Source: Sphingomonas colocasiae (GTDB lineage: Bacteria; Pseudomonadota; Alphaproteobacteria; Sphingomonadales; Sphingomonadaceae). From it: a stretch of DNA of 64,000 nucleotides. Position numbers and translations under genes: made by a program. Where the stretch lies: assembly GCF_019880585.1 (NCBI RefSeq), contig NZ_JAINVV010000009.1, positions 372,001 through 436,000 of the forward strand. Direction: 5' to 3'. The notes beneath the pieces were generated by a model, which was given only the letters and a program-made list of their open reading frames with translations, did not search any database and was not told the origin of the DNA. Within the stretch, counting starts at the first letter, position 1. Each line of letters starts with the position of its first letter. Below are positions 56,575 through 64,000 of this stretch, in pieces.

Positions 56575-57339
56575 ATGGCGGCACGGTCGATGCTGACCGA
56601 TCCCGCTTTCTACGCGCTGGCCATTCCCGCCGTTGTCCTGCTCGGGTTGAGCAAGGGCGGTTTTGCGGGGCTCGGCGCGATCTCTCTGCCGATGCTCGCA
56701 ATGGCGATCTCGCCGATCCAGGCGGCCGCGATCCTGCTGCCGATCCTGATCGCGCAGGATGTGGTCGGCGTTTGGTCGTTCCGCCGCGAATGGAACGCGC
56801 GGGTGATCGCGGAACTGCTGCCGGGTACGGTGGTCGGCATCGGGCTGGGCTGGTTGCTTGCCGCATGGGTGTCGGTCGATGCGGTAATGGCGGCGCTGGG
56901 GGCGATCACGATCCTCTTCGCGGTTCAGCGTATCTGGGTGGAACGGCGCGGGGCGATCGCGGCCGCGGCGAATGCGCCGGCCTGGCTGGGCTCGATCTTC
57001 GGACTGGCCTGCGGCTTCACAAGCCAGATCGCGCATGCGGGCGTGCCGCCGTTCCAGATGTGGGTGATCCCCAAGCGCCTCGACCATCTGACGCTCGCGG
57101 GAACCACCGCGGTCTTCTTCGCCACGGTCAACTGGATCAAGGTGCCGGTCTATTGGGCGCTGGGCCAGTTTACCCGGGAGACGCTGGCCACCGCCGCGAT
57201 TCTGATGCCCATCGCGATCCTGTCGACGATCGCCGGCGTGTGGCTGGTCCGCCGGGTGTCGCCCGAGCGCTTCTATCATGCGCTCTATGCGTTGATGATC
57301 CTTGTCGGGCTGAAGCTGCTCTGGGACGGCCTGACCTGA
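56575..57339 (+). CDS. TSUP/TauE-SafE family membrane transporter
   Basis: 254 residues, about eight helices. VLLGLSKGGFAGLGAISLPMLAMAISPIQAAAILLPILIAQDVVG and the second repeat GSIFGLACGFTSQIAHAGVPPFQMWVIPK carry the TSUP signatures. Probably an exporter of sulfonate, sulfite or an organosulfur anion. Starts four bases after the HAD stop. Confidence 0.88.
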   Translation: MAARSMLTDPAFYALAIPAVVLLGLSKGGFAGLGAISLPMLAMAISPIQAAAILLPILIAQDVVGVWSFRREWNARVIAELLPGTVVGIGLGWLLAAWVSVDAVMAALGAITILFAVQRIWVERRGAIAAAANAPAWLGSIFGLACGFTSQIAHAGVPPFQMWVIPKRLDHLTLAGTTAVFFATVNWIKVPVYWALGQFTRETLATAAILMPIAILSTIAGVWLVRRVSPERFYHALYALMILVGLKLLWDGLT

Positions 57340-57357
57340 ATCCGGGTGGGCCGGCCC

Positions 57358-58308
57358 CTATTTCAGCAGGCCGATCTCGCGCAGCCGCTGGAACAGATAT
57401 TCGTCGGCGGTGATCGGATCGGGATAGCGATCCGGATTCTCCGCGCTGACGCAGCCCGGCAGCGTCCTGATCTCGAAATCGGAACGCAGGTGCAGGAAGA
57501 ACGGCATGGAATAGCGCGCCACGCCGCGCCGCTCCGGCGGCGGATTGACGACGCGATGCGTGGTCGATGGCAGGACATGATTGGTCAGCCGCTGCAGCAT
57601 GTCTCCCACATTGACCACCAGCGCACCTTCGGGCGGCTTGATCGGTAGCCAATGCCCGTCGCGGTCGAGCAGTTGCAGGCCCGATTCCTCGGCGCCCAGC
57701 AGCAGCGTGATGAGATTGATGTCCTCATGCGCGCCCGCGCGCACGCCCGGCGCTTCGGGTGAGACCGGGGGATAGTGCAGCAGTCGCAGGACGCTGTTGC
57801 CGTTATGGACGGGATCGACGAACCAGTCGGGCGCCAGGCCCAGATGCCGGGCGATCGCCGACAGCAGCCGCGCGCCGACCCGGTCGAACTCGGCATAGAG
57901 CGCCGAAAAGGTCTCGTGGAACCCTTCCGGACGATCGGGCCAGAGATTATCGGGCATGGTCGCGCGATAGGGATGCCCCGCCGGCAGGTCGCGACCGACA
58001 TGCCAGAATTCCTTCAGGTCGTGCTCGCTCGCATCCTTGGCGATCTCGGTCCCGAAGGCGGTGTAGCCGCGCGCGCCGGCCTTTCCGGCCAGGTGATACT
58101 GCATCTTATAGTCGGTCGGTTCTTCGAAAAACGCCTTGGTGAGCGCCCAGGCGTGATCGATCAGTCCCTGATCGATGCCGTGATCGGCGATCACCGCGAA
58201 ACCATAGCGCTCGAACGATGCACCGAAATCGCGCGCGAAAGCGTCGGGATCGCGCGCCTCGTCGGCAAGCGATAGCGCGGGGACGGATGGGGAGGGGGTA
58301 TCGAGCAT
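57358..58308 (-). CDS. Isopenicillin N synthase-family 2-oxoglutarate/Fe(II) oxygenase
   Basis: 316 residues, the plant/bacterial 2OG-Fe(II) family. N-terminal DIOX_N (RYGFAVIADHGIDQGLI), then the iron site HxD in RAGAHEDINLITLL, His in STTHRVVNPP, and the 2-oxoglutarate-binding Arg-Ser in ARYSMPFF. No beta-lactam cluster nearby, so a general oxidase role. AAAGGA precedes the ATG. Convergent with TSUP. Confidence 0.9.
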   Translation of the reverse strand: MLDTPSPSVPALSLADEARDPDAFARDFGASFERYGFAVIADHGIDQGLIDHAWALTKAFFEEPTDYKMQYHLAGKAGARGYTAFGTEIAKDASEHDLKEFWHVGRDLPAGHPYRATMPDNLWPDRPEGFHETFSALYAEFDRVGARLLSAIARHLGLAPDWFVDPVHNGNSVLRLLHYPPVSPEAPGVRAGAHEDINLITLLLGAEESGLQLLDRDGHWLPIKPPEGALVVNVGDMLQRLTNHVLPSTTHRVVNPPPERRGVARYSMPFFLHLRSDFEIRTLPGCVSAENPDRYPDPITADEYLFQRLREIGLLK

Positions 58309-58428
58309 GATGAAATCCTTTGTGCGCCAATCTAGCGGCTTGTGGCGCGGGCGAACAGGGGCTGTGACCTGCGCCACAGCGGGCCGCGTCCGCAACGGGC
58401 AAATCATCGCGCGAAGGGGAGAGTCGCG

Positions 58429-58647
58429 ATGCAACCGATCTTCTACGTGATGGCGATACTGGGCTGCGGCGATGCCGGCACCGGCTGCGAGACTGTTCGG
58501 ACGGCGCCCACGCTCTATGCGAGCCCGATGGCCTGCCGGGCCGCCGCCAGCGACGTATTGCTCGCGAACGCCGATCTCGACTATCCCATGCTGCGTATCG
58601 TCTGCCGCAAGGCGGCGCGGCAAGCAGTTCTGCGCAGCGCGAGCTAG
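58429..58647 (+). CDS. Small Cys-containing protein, unknown function
   Basis: 72 residues, MQPIFYVMAILGCGDAGTGCETVRTAPTLYAS then MACRAAASDVLLANADLDYP and VCRKAARQ. Four Cys; no clear cleavage site, possibly a membrane-tethered start. GAAGGGGAGAG is a strong ribosome site. Similar short conserved proteins occur in sphingomonads. Its stop is followed by the palindrome pair. Confidence 0.6.
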   Translation: MQPIFYVMAILGCGDAGTGCETVRTAPTLYASPMACRAAASDVLLANADLDYPMLRIVCRKAARQAVLRSAS

Positions 58648-58654
58648 AATTTCG

Positions 58655-58685
58655 CCATATAGTGGCGAATTTTCCCATATATTGG
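58655..58685. promoter_or_regulatory. Paired palindromes CCATATAGTGG / CCATATATTGG (putative enhancer)
   Basis: Two copies (58655-58665, 58675-58685), centre-to-centre 20 bp, two helical turns, about 70-100 bp upstream of the sigma-54 -24 element. This spacing is what an enhancer-binding protein dimer pair would need. The first copy is also within TTCGCCATATAGTGGCGAA, which can form a hairpin. Confidence 0.55.
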
Positions 58686-58753
58686 ATTGACGTCGGGGGG
58701 CGTCTGCGCGCTGAAAAGGAAAAAATCGTCGGGAATCCGGGATTCCTGGAAAT

Positions 58754-58769
58754 TGGCACGGTCCCTGCA
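58754..58769 (+). promoter_or_regulatory. Sigma-54 (RpoN) promoter
   Basis: TGGCACG-GTCC-CTGCA: the GG (58755-58756) and GC (58767-58768) lie exactly 12 bases apart, with full -24 TGGCACG and near-consensus TGCA. It is 61 bases before the 44-residue membrane protein start. A match this complete is rarely random (order of one per several megabases). Confidence 0.85.
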
Positions 58770-58830
58770 ATCTGATTGGCATCTCCGCCCGATGGTCGGG
58801 TGGAGCGGTTCAAATTCAGGGAGTGATCAA

Positions 58831-58965
58831 ATGTCCATCGACCTTTCCAACGTTCAGCGCGCGGCGGTTTCGCTGGTCGGCGCCCTTTTCCTCGCGACCG
58901 TTTTCGTCGGCACCGCCGTTGCGCCGTCCGAAGCCCAGGCCGCAGTCGTCGCGCCGGTCCGTTGA
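58831..58965 (+). CDS. Small single-pass membrane protein upstream of PspC-like gene
   Basis: 44 residues: MSIDLSNVQRAAVSLVGALFLATVFVGTAVAPSEAQAAVV, a single hydrophobic helix in the middle, possibly a signal peptide ending at EAQA. AGGGAG lies eight bases before the ATG. First gene of the sigma-54 transcript, unrecognised by name; analogous in place to PspB but not homologous by sight. Confidence 0.6.
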   Translation: MSIDLSNVQRAAVSLVGALFLATVFVGTAVAPSEAQAAVVAPVR

Positions 58966-59023
58966 GGACCGGCATCCGACCCTCTCTATTCACCGCATCA
59001 GCATCTCACAGGAAACCGCAGAC

Positions 59024-59209
59024 ATGACCGCCCGTTTCGCTCTCGACAAGACCAACGCCAAGGTGATGGGCGTCTGCGCCGGCTTTGCGCGCTGGACGGG
59101 CATCGACCCCACGATCGTCCGTATCGCGGCCGTCGCGCTCACGCTGCTCGGCGTCGGATCGACGATCATCCTTTATCTGCTGGTCGGCCTGATCGCACCC
59201 GCCGCCTGA
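59024..59209 (+). CDS. PspC-domain phage-shock-like membrane protein
   Basis: 61-residue PspC: basic N-terminus FALDKTNAKVMGVCAGFARWTGIDPTIVRIAAV then a hydrophobic helix LLGVGSTIILYLLVGLIAPAA. Envelope-stress sensor/PspA anchor in other bacteria. AGGAAA before the ATG. Follows the small protein by 58 bases; behind a sigma-54 promoter like classical psp operons, but no pspA or pspF here. Confidence 0.85.
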   Translation: MTARFALDKTNAKVMGVCAGFARWTGIDPTIVRIAAVALTLLGVGSTIILYLLVGLIAPAA

Positions 59210-59213
59210 GGTT

Positions 59214-61616
59214 TCAGGCCTGGCGCGACTGTGCCCGCCGCTCCGCCGTCCAGGCCGGATCGGAAAGAACGGACCCCGCGAACTGACCGATCGGGCGGGG
59301 TTCGCTGATCAGATAGCCCTGGACCTGCGTGCAGCCCTGCTGCCGCAACTGATCGAGCTGCTCCTCGGTCTCCACGCCTTCCGCGACCACCTCGAGATTG
59401 AGGCCGCGCCCCAGCGAGATGATCGCCTCGACGATCGAGCGGGCCTGGCCGTTGTGAAGCATGTCGGCGATGAACGACCGGTCGATCTTCACCTTGTCGA
59501 ACGGGAATTGCCGGAAATAGCTCAGGCTCGAATAGCCCGTTCCGAAATCGTCCATCGCGATCTGCACGCCGGTTTCGCGCAGGCGGCTGAGGATCGCAAT
59601 GCCGCGTTCGGCATCCTGCACGAATACGCCTTCGGTGATCTCGAGCTCCAGCCGCTTGGGCGGCAGCCCGGCATCGGCCAGCGCGCGCGCCACGGTTTCG
59701 CAGATGTCGGCATAGGCGAATTGCGCGGGCGACAGGTTCACCGACAATTTGAGCGGCGGATCCCAGCGCGCCGCATCGGTGCAGGCCTTGCGCAGCACCC
59801 ATTCGCCAAGTTCGATGATGAGGCCGCTATCCTCGGCGATCGGGATGAAATCGTCGGGCATCATCAGGCCGCGCTCGGGATGATTCCAGCGGACCAGCGC
59901 CTCGAAGCCCTCGACGCGTCCCGCTTCGATGCCGACCAGCGGCTGATAGTCGATATGCAGGCTGTCCTCGGCGATCGCCCGGCGCAAATCGGCCTCCAGC
60001 GCGGCCCGGTCCCTGGCCATGGCGTCCATCGCCGGTTCGAAGAAGCGGAATATGCCGCGTCCGTCGGCCTTGGCGCGATAGAGCGCCAGATCGGCATGGC
60101 GAAGCGCCACATCCGCCTCGGTCGCGTCGCCGGGGATCATCGCGATCCCCAGGCTGGCGGAGATGCGCAGCATCTGGTTGCCGATCGTGACGGGGCGATT
60201 GAGCCGAGCAAGGATCCGGCGCGCGATCGAGGCCGCGTCCATGTCGAGCTCGCGCATCCGGCACATCATCGCGAACTCGTCGCCGCCAAGCCGCGCGGGC
60301 AGCATCCCGGTGGTCGAAACCTGCTTGAGCTCGTTGGCGACATGGCGCAGCAGTTCGTCGCCCACCGAATGGCCGTAGAGATCGTTGATCGACTTGAACC
60401 GGTCGAGGTCGAAGCAGAACACCGCGATCTCGTCGCCGGGGCCGCGCGTGGCGGCCGCTTCGGCGACGCGGGTGTTGAACAGCGAACGGTTGGCGATGCC
60501 GGTCAGCGGATCGTGATAGGCAAGGTGGTGGATGCGCTGTTCGGCTTCCTTGCGCGCGCGGATGTCAGTGACCACGAGCACGGTATGCGGCCTGCCGCGC
60601 CATGCGATCGGCCGCGCCGTCACCTCGACGTCGATCATGTCGCCATCGCCTGCGCGCAGGATCATCTCGCGGGTCTGGCCTGATTCGATCAACTGCGTCA
60701 GCGACTGGCTGTCGGCCAGGGCGGGCAGGGTGACGGCGAGCGGCGCAACGGCGGCATGCGGCCAGCCGGCCAGCGTGCGGAGCGCCGCGTTGACGTCGAC
60801 GATCCGGCTGCCCTCGATCACGGCCAGTCCCTCGATCGCGGCATTGGCGAAATCGGTGACGCGTTGCTGTTCGGCGATGCGGCGCAACGCCAGGCGGTGG
60901 TCGAACCACAGATACATGCCGCCGACCAGGATCAGCATGAAGGCGCCGGCGCCGACGAGGATCGCCAGCGTGTCCGAACGGATGGCGTCTGCGGGCATGG
61001 CGATGCGCGGATCGGGCAGGATGCTCGCCGCCGCCATCGCGATGAAGTGAAGGCCGCAAATGGCGAGCGCGAACAGCAGGGCGGCGGTGGCGACCGATCC
61101 GCGCCGAAGCCGCCGGTGCGCGATCAGCGCGGCCCAGGCGAGCGCCGCGCCCGCGGCGAGCGAGGCGAACACCAGTTGCCCGTCCCACAGCACATGGCCC
61201 TGCACGCGCAGCGCCGCCATGCCGAGATAATGCATGGTCGCGATTCCGGCCGCGAGCACGAGCGCGGGCAGCGGCGACAGCGACCGTCGCCGCGTGCGCA
61301 GCTCCAGCCACCAGGCGAGGCCGCTCATCGCCACGGCGGCGGCGATCGACAGCAATGTCAGCGGAACATCGTAGCCCACCGGCAATTGGGGTTCGTACGC
61401 GATCATCGCGATGAAGTGGGTGGACCAGATGCCGAGGCCGCTGGCGAGGCCCGCCAGCGCGATCCATTGCGGCCGCTGTTCGCGCCGAAGCGCCGATGCC
61501 CGCCGCGCGACGAGCACCGCGAGAACCGAGGCGAGGATACAGATGATGCCCGCCAGCAGGACCAGCCGGTGATCGTGCTGCTCCGCGATACAGGCATAGA
61601 CTTTGAGCAACTTCAC
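59214..61616 (-). CDS. MHYT-PAS-GGDEF-EAL cyclic-di-GMP protein
   Basis: 800 residues. Seven-helix MHYT sensor (about 1-245, motifs HFIAMIAYEP, MHYLGMAAL and LHFIAMAAAS proposed to bind copper/gas), a PAS domain (about 250-370), GGDEF with intact RLGGDEF, EAL with EALVRWNHPERG and later EGVETEEQL. Both cyclase and phosphodiesterase sites look intact, so net activity is unclear. Convergent with the pspC gene, and divergent from the peroxiredoxin gene. Confidence 0.93.
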   Translation of the reverse strand: MKLLKVYACIAEQHDHRLVLLAGIICILASVLAVLVARRASALRREQRPQWIALAGLASGLGIWSTHFIAMIAYEPQLPVGYDVPLTLLSIAAAVAMSGLAWWLELRTRRRSLSPLPALVLAAGIATMHYLGMAALRVQGHVLWDGQLVFASLAAGAALAWAALIAHRRLRRGSVATAALLFALAICGLHFIAMAAASILPDPRIAMPADAIRSDTLAILVGAGAFMLILVGGMYLWFDHRLALRRIAEQQRVTDFANAAIEGLAVIEGSRIVDVNAALRTLAGWPHAAVAPLAVTLPALADSQSLTQLIESGQTREMILRAGDGDMIDVEVTARPIAWRGRPHTVLVVTDIRARKEAEQRIHHLAYHDPLTGIANRSLFNTRVAEAAATRGPGDEIAVFCFDLDRFKSINDLYGHSVGDELLRHVANELKQVSTTGMLPARLGGDEFAMMCRMRELDMDAASIARRILARLNRPVTIGNQMLRISASLGIAMIPGDATEADVALRHADLALYRAKADGRGIFRFFEPAMDAMARDRAALEADLRRAIAEDSLHIDYQPLVGIEAGRVEGFEALVRWNHPERGLMMPDDFIPIAEDSGLIIELGEWVLRKACTDAARWDPPLKLSVNLSPAQFAYADICETVARALADAGLPPKRLELEITEGVFVQDAERGIAILSRLRETGVQIAMDDFGTGYSSLSYFRQFPFDKVKIDRSFIADMLHNGQARSIVEAIISLGRGLNLEVVAEGVETEEQLDQLRQQGCTQVQGYLISEPRPIGQFAGSVLSDPAWTAERRAQSRQA

Positions 61617-61729
61617 TCCCCCGAAGGCGACTGTATCGACCGCGCTTAGCGGGGCGAGAGTTAAGGAAGCGACAATCGAGCAAGCCGCTTCAAAGGCGCG
61701 CGGTTTGCGCGTAGGTTGACCTGCCTACC

Positions 61730-61764
61730 GAGGCGATCCGGTTCGGATTGGACCGGATCGCCTC
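61730..61764. promoter_or_regulatory. Long inverted repeat upstream of the peroxiredoxin gene
   Basis: Perfect 13-bp arms GAGGCGATCCGGT / ACCGGATCGCCTC with a nine-base loop, 83 bases before the ATG. Preceded by a smaller GTAGG/CCTAC stem (61711-61728). Could be an operator or leader structure; there is no T-run for a terminator. Confidence 0.45.
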
Positions 61765-61846
61765 TGGATGTCTTTTGTCGTCGTTGTTCCCGGGCCGGCA
61801 GATGAGTCCATCTGTCTCGGAACCACTCTGGAGAAGGTGCCGTTCC

Positions 61847-62386
61847 ATGAAGACGCTTCGCTACGCCATCGCCGCCGCCTCGCTGCTTGCGCTGACGCCC
61901 GTCCAGGCGGCGCTCGCGCCCGGCGCCAAGGCGCCCGATTTCACGACACAGGCCTCTCTGGCGGGCAAGCCGTTCAGCTTCACCCTGTCGCGCGCGCTGA
62001 AGAAGGGGCCGGTCGTACTCTATTTCTATCCCAAGGCGTTCACCAAGGGCTGCACGATCGAGGCGAACATGTTCGCGGAGGCGACCCCCGATTTCGCCAA
62101 GGCGGGTGCCACGGTGATCGGCGTTTCGGCCGACGAGATCGGCGTGCTCAACGAATTCTCGCGCAAGGAATGCCGCGACAAATTCGCGGTGGCTTCAGCG
62201 ACTCCCGCGATGATCAAGGCCTATGACGTCGTCTTCGCCAAGTCGCCCAACCTGTCCGACCGCACATCCTATGTGATCGCGCCCAACGGCAAGATCATCT
62301 ATGTCCATTCCGAGCTCAATCCCGCCGATCATGTGAAGAACACCCTCGCCGCCGTCCGCGACTGGCGCGCCAAGCACAGGGGCTGA
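61847..62386 (+). CDS. Secreted AhpC/TSA-family peroxiredoxin (PrxQ/BCP-like)
   Basis: 179 residues: signal peptide (KTLRYAIAAASLLALTPVQAALA) then thioredoxin-fold peroxidase. Peroxidatic Cys in YPKAFTKGCTIEANMF, with the T/SxxC loop, and a second Cys in SRKECRDKFAVAS that fits a BCP/PrxQ resolving position. Reduces H2O2 or organic peroxides in the periplasm. GGAGAAGG supports the ATG at 61847. Confidence 0.9.
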   Translation: MKTLRYAIAAASLLALTPVQAALAPGAKAPDFTTQASLAGKPFSFTLSRALKKGPVVLYFYPKAFTKGCTIEANMFAEATPDFAKAGATVIGVSADEIGVLNEFSRKECRDKFAVASATPAMIKAYDVVFAKSPNLSDRTSYVIAPNGKIIYVHSELNPADHVKNTLAAVRDWRAKHRG

Positions 62387-62430
62387 CACGAGCGAAGCCG
62401 TTCTGGCCAATTCGGATCAGGCCGGAGCGA

Positions 62431-62560
62431 GAATGGTACCGCCCGAGAACCGGCGCGCAGCGTACTTCAGTATGTAAGCACCGGAAGCGCGGGGCGGTGC
62501 CGTTCGCACCCTCCCAAGCCCTTCCAGCGATGCTGCGCATCGCCGGAACCTTGGGCTGCT
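62431..62560. repeat. Structured intergenic region with nested inverted repeats
   Basis: 62431-62444 pairs with 62492-62505 (two G-T differences over 14 bases); further hairpins at 62522-62548 (GCGATG/CATCGC core) and about 62552-62566 (GGGC/GCCC). No gene is evident in the 194 bases between the peroxiredoxin and GFA genes. Could be a terminator array or repeat. Confidence 0.4.
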
Positions 62561-62580
62561 CTGCCCAGCCTCACCCGAAT

Positions 62581-62928
62581 TTAGAAGCTGCGGCCGTCGA
62601 TTTGGGTGATCTTCACCGCACTCAGATCGATTCCCTCGATGCAGCGCAGATTGACCGCCGCCATCTCCGAGCCGTCAGGCCCGGTGCCCTCGGCGAAGGG
62701 CGCGCAGCCGCAGGTGCCGCAGAAATGATGCGCGATGCTGTGCTTGTTGAAGCGATAGGTGTGGAGTTCGCCGTCGACGGGATCGAGCGTCAGCACGCCG
62801 CGCGGCACGAAGGCGAGCAGATAGCCCTTTCGCGAACAGTGCGAGCAATTGCACTCCATCGCCTCGTCGAGCGGCGCATCGACATCGAACGCGACATTTC
62901 CGCAGTGACAGCTTCCACGCTTCGCCAT
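62581..62928 (-). CDS. GFA/CENP-V-family zinc-binding protein
   Basis: 115 residues, glutathione-dependent formaldehyde-activating-like. Zn Cys motifs GSCHCGNVAF, CNCSHCSRKG and HFCGTCGCAPF. Most such proteins act on unknown thiol-adducts, not formaldehyde. ATG at 62928. Confidence 0.87.
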   Translation of the reverse strand: MAKRGSCHCGNVAFDVDAPLDEAMECNCSHCSRKGYLLAFVPRGVLTLDPVDGELHTYRFNKHSIAHHFCGTCGCAPFAEGTGPDGSEMAAVNLRCIEGIDLSAVKITQIDGRSF

Positions 62929-62995
62929 GGTCCACCTCCAGCTTTGTCGTCCTTAGCCCGGATGGTGATCGTCGTAAAGAACAAATATAGAACAT

Positions 62996-63391
62996 TCAGG
63001 CCGGCGCGCGCAGGAAGTCGCCATCGCCGATGTGGTTCGCCTCGTCGACCGGCCAGGCATAGACATAAGCCCAGGCCGTGCGGGATCGCCCCCGATGGCA
63101 TATGTCGATACGGACACGCTGATATTCGTGCGGGGCGTCGTCGTCGGGGCCGCACCCTTCATAGATGTCGAGCTCGGCGAGCAGGGCGCCTGGATCAGCG
63201 GCCTCGAACACCGCGCCTTGGACGACGTCATCCCCGGTATCGGCCACGAAGCCGGGATAATGCGAGATGCGGTACAGCCGACCCGTCGCCGTGGCGGGGC
63301 CAAGCCAGCGGCCATGACCGATCATCCGCGCTTCCGCCGATCCGCCCGGCCGCAACGTGCCATAGACGAAGATCAGCGCGTCGTCGGCCAT
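62996..63391 (-). CDS. Gamma-glutamylcyclotransferase family protein
   Basis: 131-residue GGCT-like/AIG2 fold with FVYGTLRPGGSAEARMIG (substrate YGTLR loop) and the acidic catalytic Glu in ELDIYEGCGP. Likely opens gamma-glutamyl amides. Starts four bases downstream of the monooxygenase-like gene stop. Confidence 0.85.
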   Translation of the reverse strand: MADDALIFVYGTLRPGGSAEARMIGHGRWLGPATATGRLYRISHYPGFVADTGDDVVQGAVFEAADPGALLAELDIYEGCGPDDDAPHEYQRVRIDICHRGRSRTAWAYVYAWPVDEANHIGDGDFLRAPA

Positions 63392-63395
63392 GCGG

Positions 63396-63725
63396 TCATC
63401 CGCCCGGCGTATCGACGATCAGGTCGTCGGTCACCGTCATGGTCAGGATCGGCGCGTGGCCCGGCGGCGTTTCGGCGACGGCATCGATGAACATCGCGCG
63501 CGCCTCCGCATCATCATAGACCATCTTCACGTCCATCGCCGCCTGCCAGGTCGCTTCGTCGGGCCACATCGCATAGCCGACGAAGCGGCCGTCGCGTTCC
63601 TCGTGCAGCCGCGATCCATGGCTTCCATAGATGCGGGTGATCGCGCGCGTGCCGCGCCGCCATGCTTCGCGGAACTGGTCTTCCTTGCCGGGATGGACGC
63701 GCCACCAATAGACGGCGACGAACAT
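63396..63725 (-). CDS. Antibiotic-biosynthesis-monooxygenase-like (ABM) protein
   Basis: 109-residue dimeric alpha/beta barrel. MFVAVYWWRVHPGKEDQFREAW and GSRLHEERDGRFVGYAMWPDEATWQAAM fit ABM/EthD-like proteins, which act on quinols or in heme metabolism. Substrate unknown. TGATG overlap with the DUF72 stop. Confidence 0.72.
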   Translation of the reverse strand: MFVAVYWWRVHPGKEDQFREAWRRGTRAITRIYGSHGSRLHEERDGRFVGYAMWPDEATWQAAMDVKMVYDDAEARAMFIDAVAETPPGHAPILTMTVTDDLIVDTPGG

Positions 63726-64000
63726 CAGTCCAGTCGCGCCGTCAGCGCTTCCGCGGCGGCGGGCGCGCGGACCTTGGCGCCGTTGATCATGAAGACGAAG
63801 GTATCGCGGCCGCCCTTCGCCCATCCCTTCGCGCGCTTCGCCCAATCGTCGAGCGCGGCGGCGGAATAGCCGGTCTCGATCTCCTCCTCGGCGCTTTGCA
63901 GCCGCGCATAGGCGAAGTCGGCGGTGGCTTCGTCGATGGTGGGATAACCCGCCTTGTCGGCGAAAACGATCGCGGCGCCGGTATCGCGCGCGAGCGCGAC
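63725..64000 (-). CDS. DUF72 family protein, C-terminal part (N-terminus outside window)
   Basis: 91 residues visible: ALARDTGAAIVFADKAGYPTI, EATADFAYARLQSAEEEIETGY, DDWAKRAKGWAKGGRDTFVFMINGAKVRAP. DUF72 (YecE) TIM-barrel proteins have unknown function; some bind metal. The 5' end lies past 64000. Confidence 0.83.
   Translation of the reverse strand, partial: VALARDTGAAIVFADKAGYPTIDEATADFAYARLQSAEEEIETGYSAAALDDWAKRAKGWAKGGRDTFVFMINGAKVRAPAAAEALTARLD

Overview
The window reads as chromosome from an alphaproteobacterium of the Sphingomonadales (Sphingomonas-like). The basis is the high G+C content, the mix of lineage-typical families (XrtA/PEP-CTERM-associated PrsK/PrsR, DUF1489, DUF1491, a CC_3452-like secreted protein, MmcB, long-form HPF), and the gene order hemE-hemJ-rho and mnmE-mnmG-rsmG-parA-parB. 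No rRNA, tRNA, CRISPR array, transposase or prophage gene was seen. Nearly all sequence is coding and many neighbours overlap by ATGA or GTGA, implying translationally coupled operons.

The landmark is a probable replication origin at 38938-39249, between the PEP-synthase regulator gene and hemE. It carries two perfect DnaA boxes. Genes to its left (32.0-38.9 kb: mmcB, cell-wall hydrolase, ptsN, hpf, dnaQ, coaE, aroE, maf, PEP-synthase regulator) are read leftward; genes to its right (hemE, hemJ, rho, terC and others) are read rightward, so both run with the fork. Three parS sites lie at 48.2-50.7 kb, in and beside mnmG-rsmG, next to parA-parB.

Left part (0-32 kb): the end of an exopolysaccharide/PEP-CTERM locus (PrsR, PrsK, polyprenyl sugar transferase) faces a mannose-1-phosphate guanylyltransferase gene. 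Then come an aldo/keto reductase, a coupled pair of PPOX-fold proteins (one fused to GAF and a winged-helix-like tail), a hemerythrin-like protein, OsmC and TlpA proteins, argH-lptM-lysA, a siroheme-synthase-like protein with CorA, a single-domain response regulator, MgtE, a cyclophilin, a LysR regulator, a bacterial CDC48 ATPase, an MFS exporter, two phospholipid genes, rpoZ, an HxlR regulator facing a small secreted protein, the bifunctional ppGpp enzyme, PhoD and a GNAT protein.

Right part (52-64 kb): ribA, xth, a thiamine-phosphate-synthase-like protein, a PLP homeostasis protein, a HAD phosphatase, a TSUP permease and a 2-oxoglutarate-type oxygenase. These are followed by a probable sigma-54 promoter with paired upstream palindromes driving a tiny membrane protein and a PspC protein, then an MHYT-GGDEF-EAL protein, a secreted peroxiredoxin, and four small genes ending in a DUF72 gene cut by the window edge.

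The least explained structures are noncoding: a 141-bp palindromic element at 8.8 kb, a three-copy repeat at 54.4 kb with a relative at 16.6 kb that supplies the mgtE stop codon, an 82-bp double palindrome at 26.1 kb, and a possible small RNA at 19.7 kb. The sigma-54/PspC module and the PPOX-GAF-winged-helix protein are the best candidates for little-described biology.
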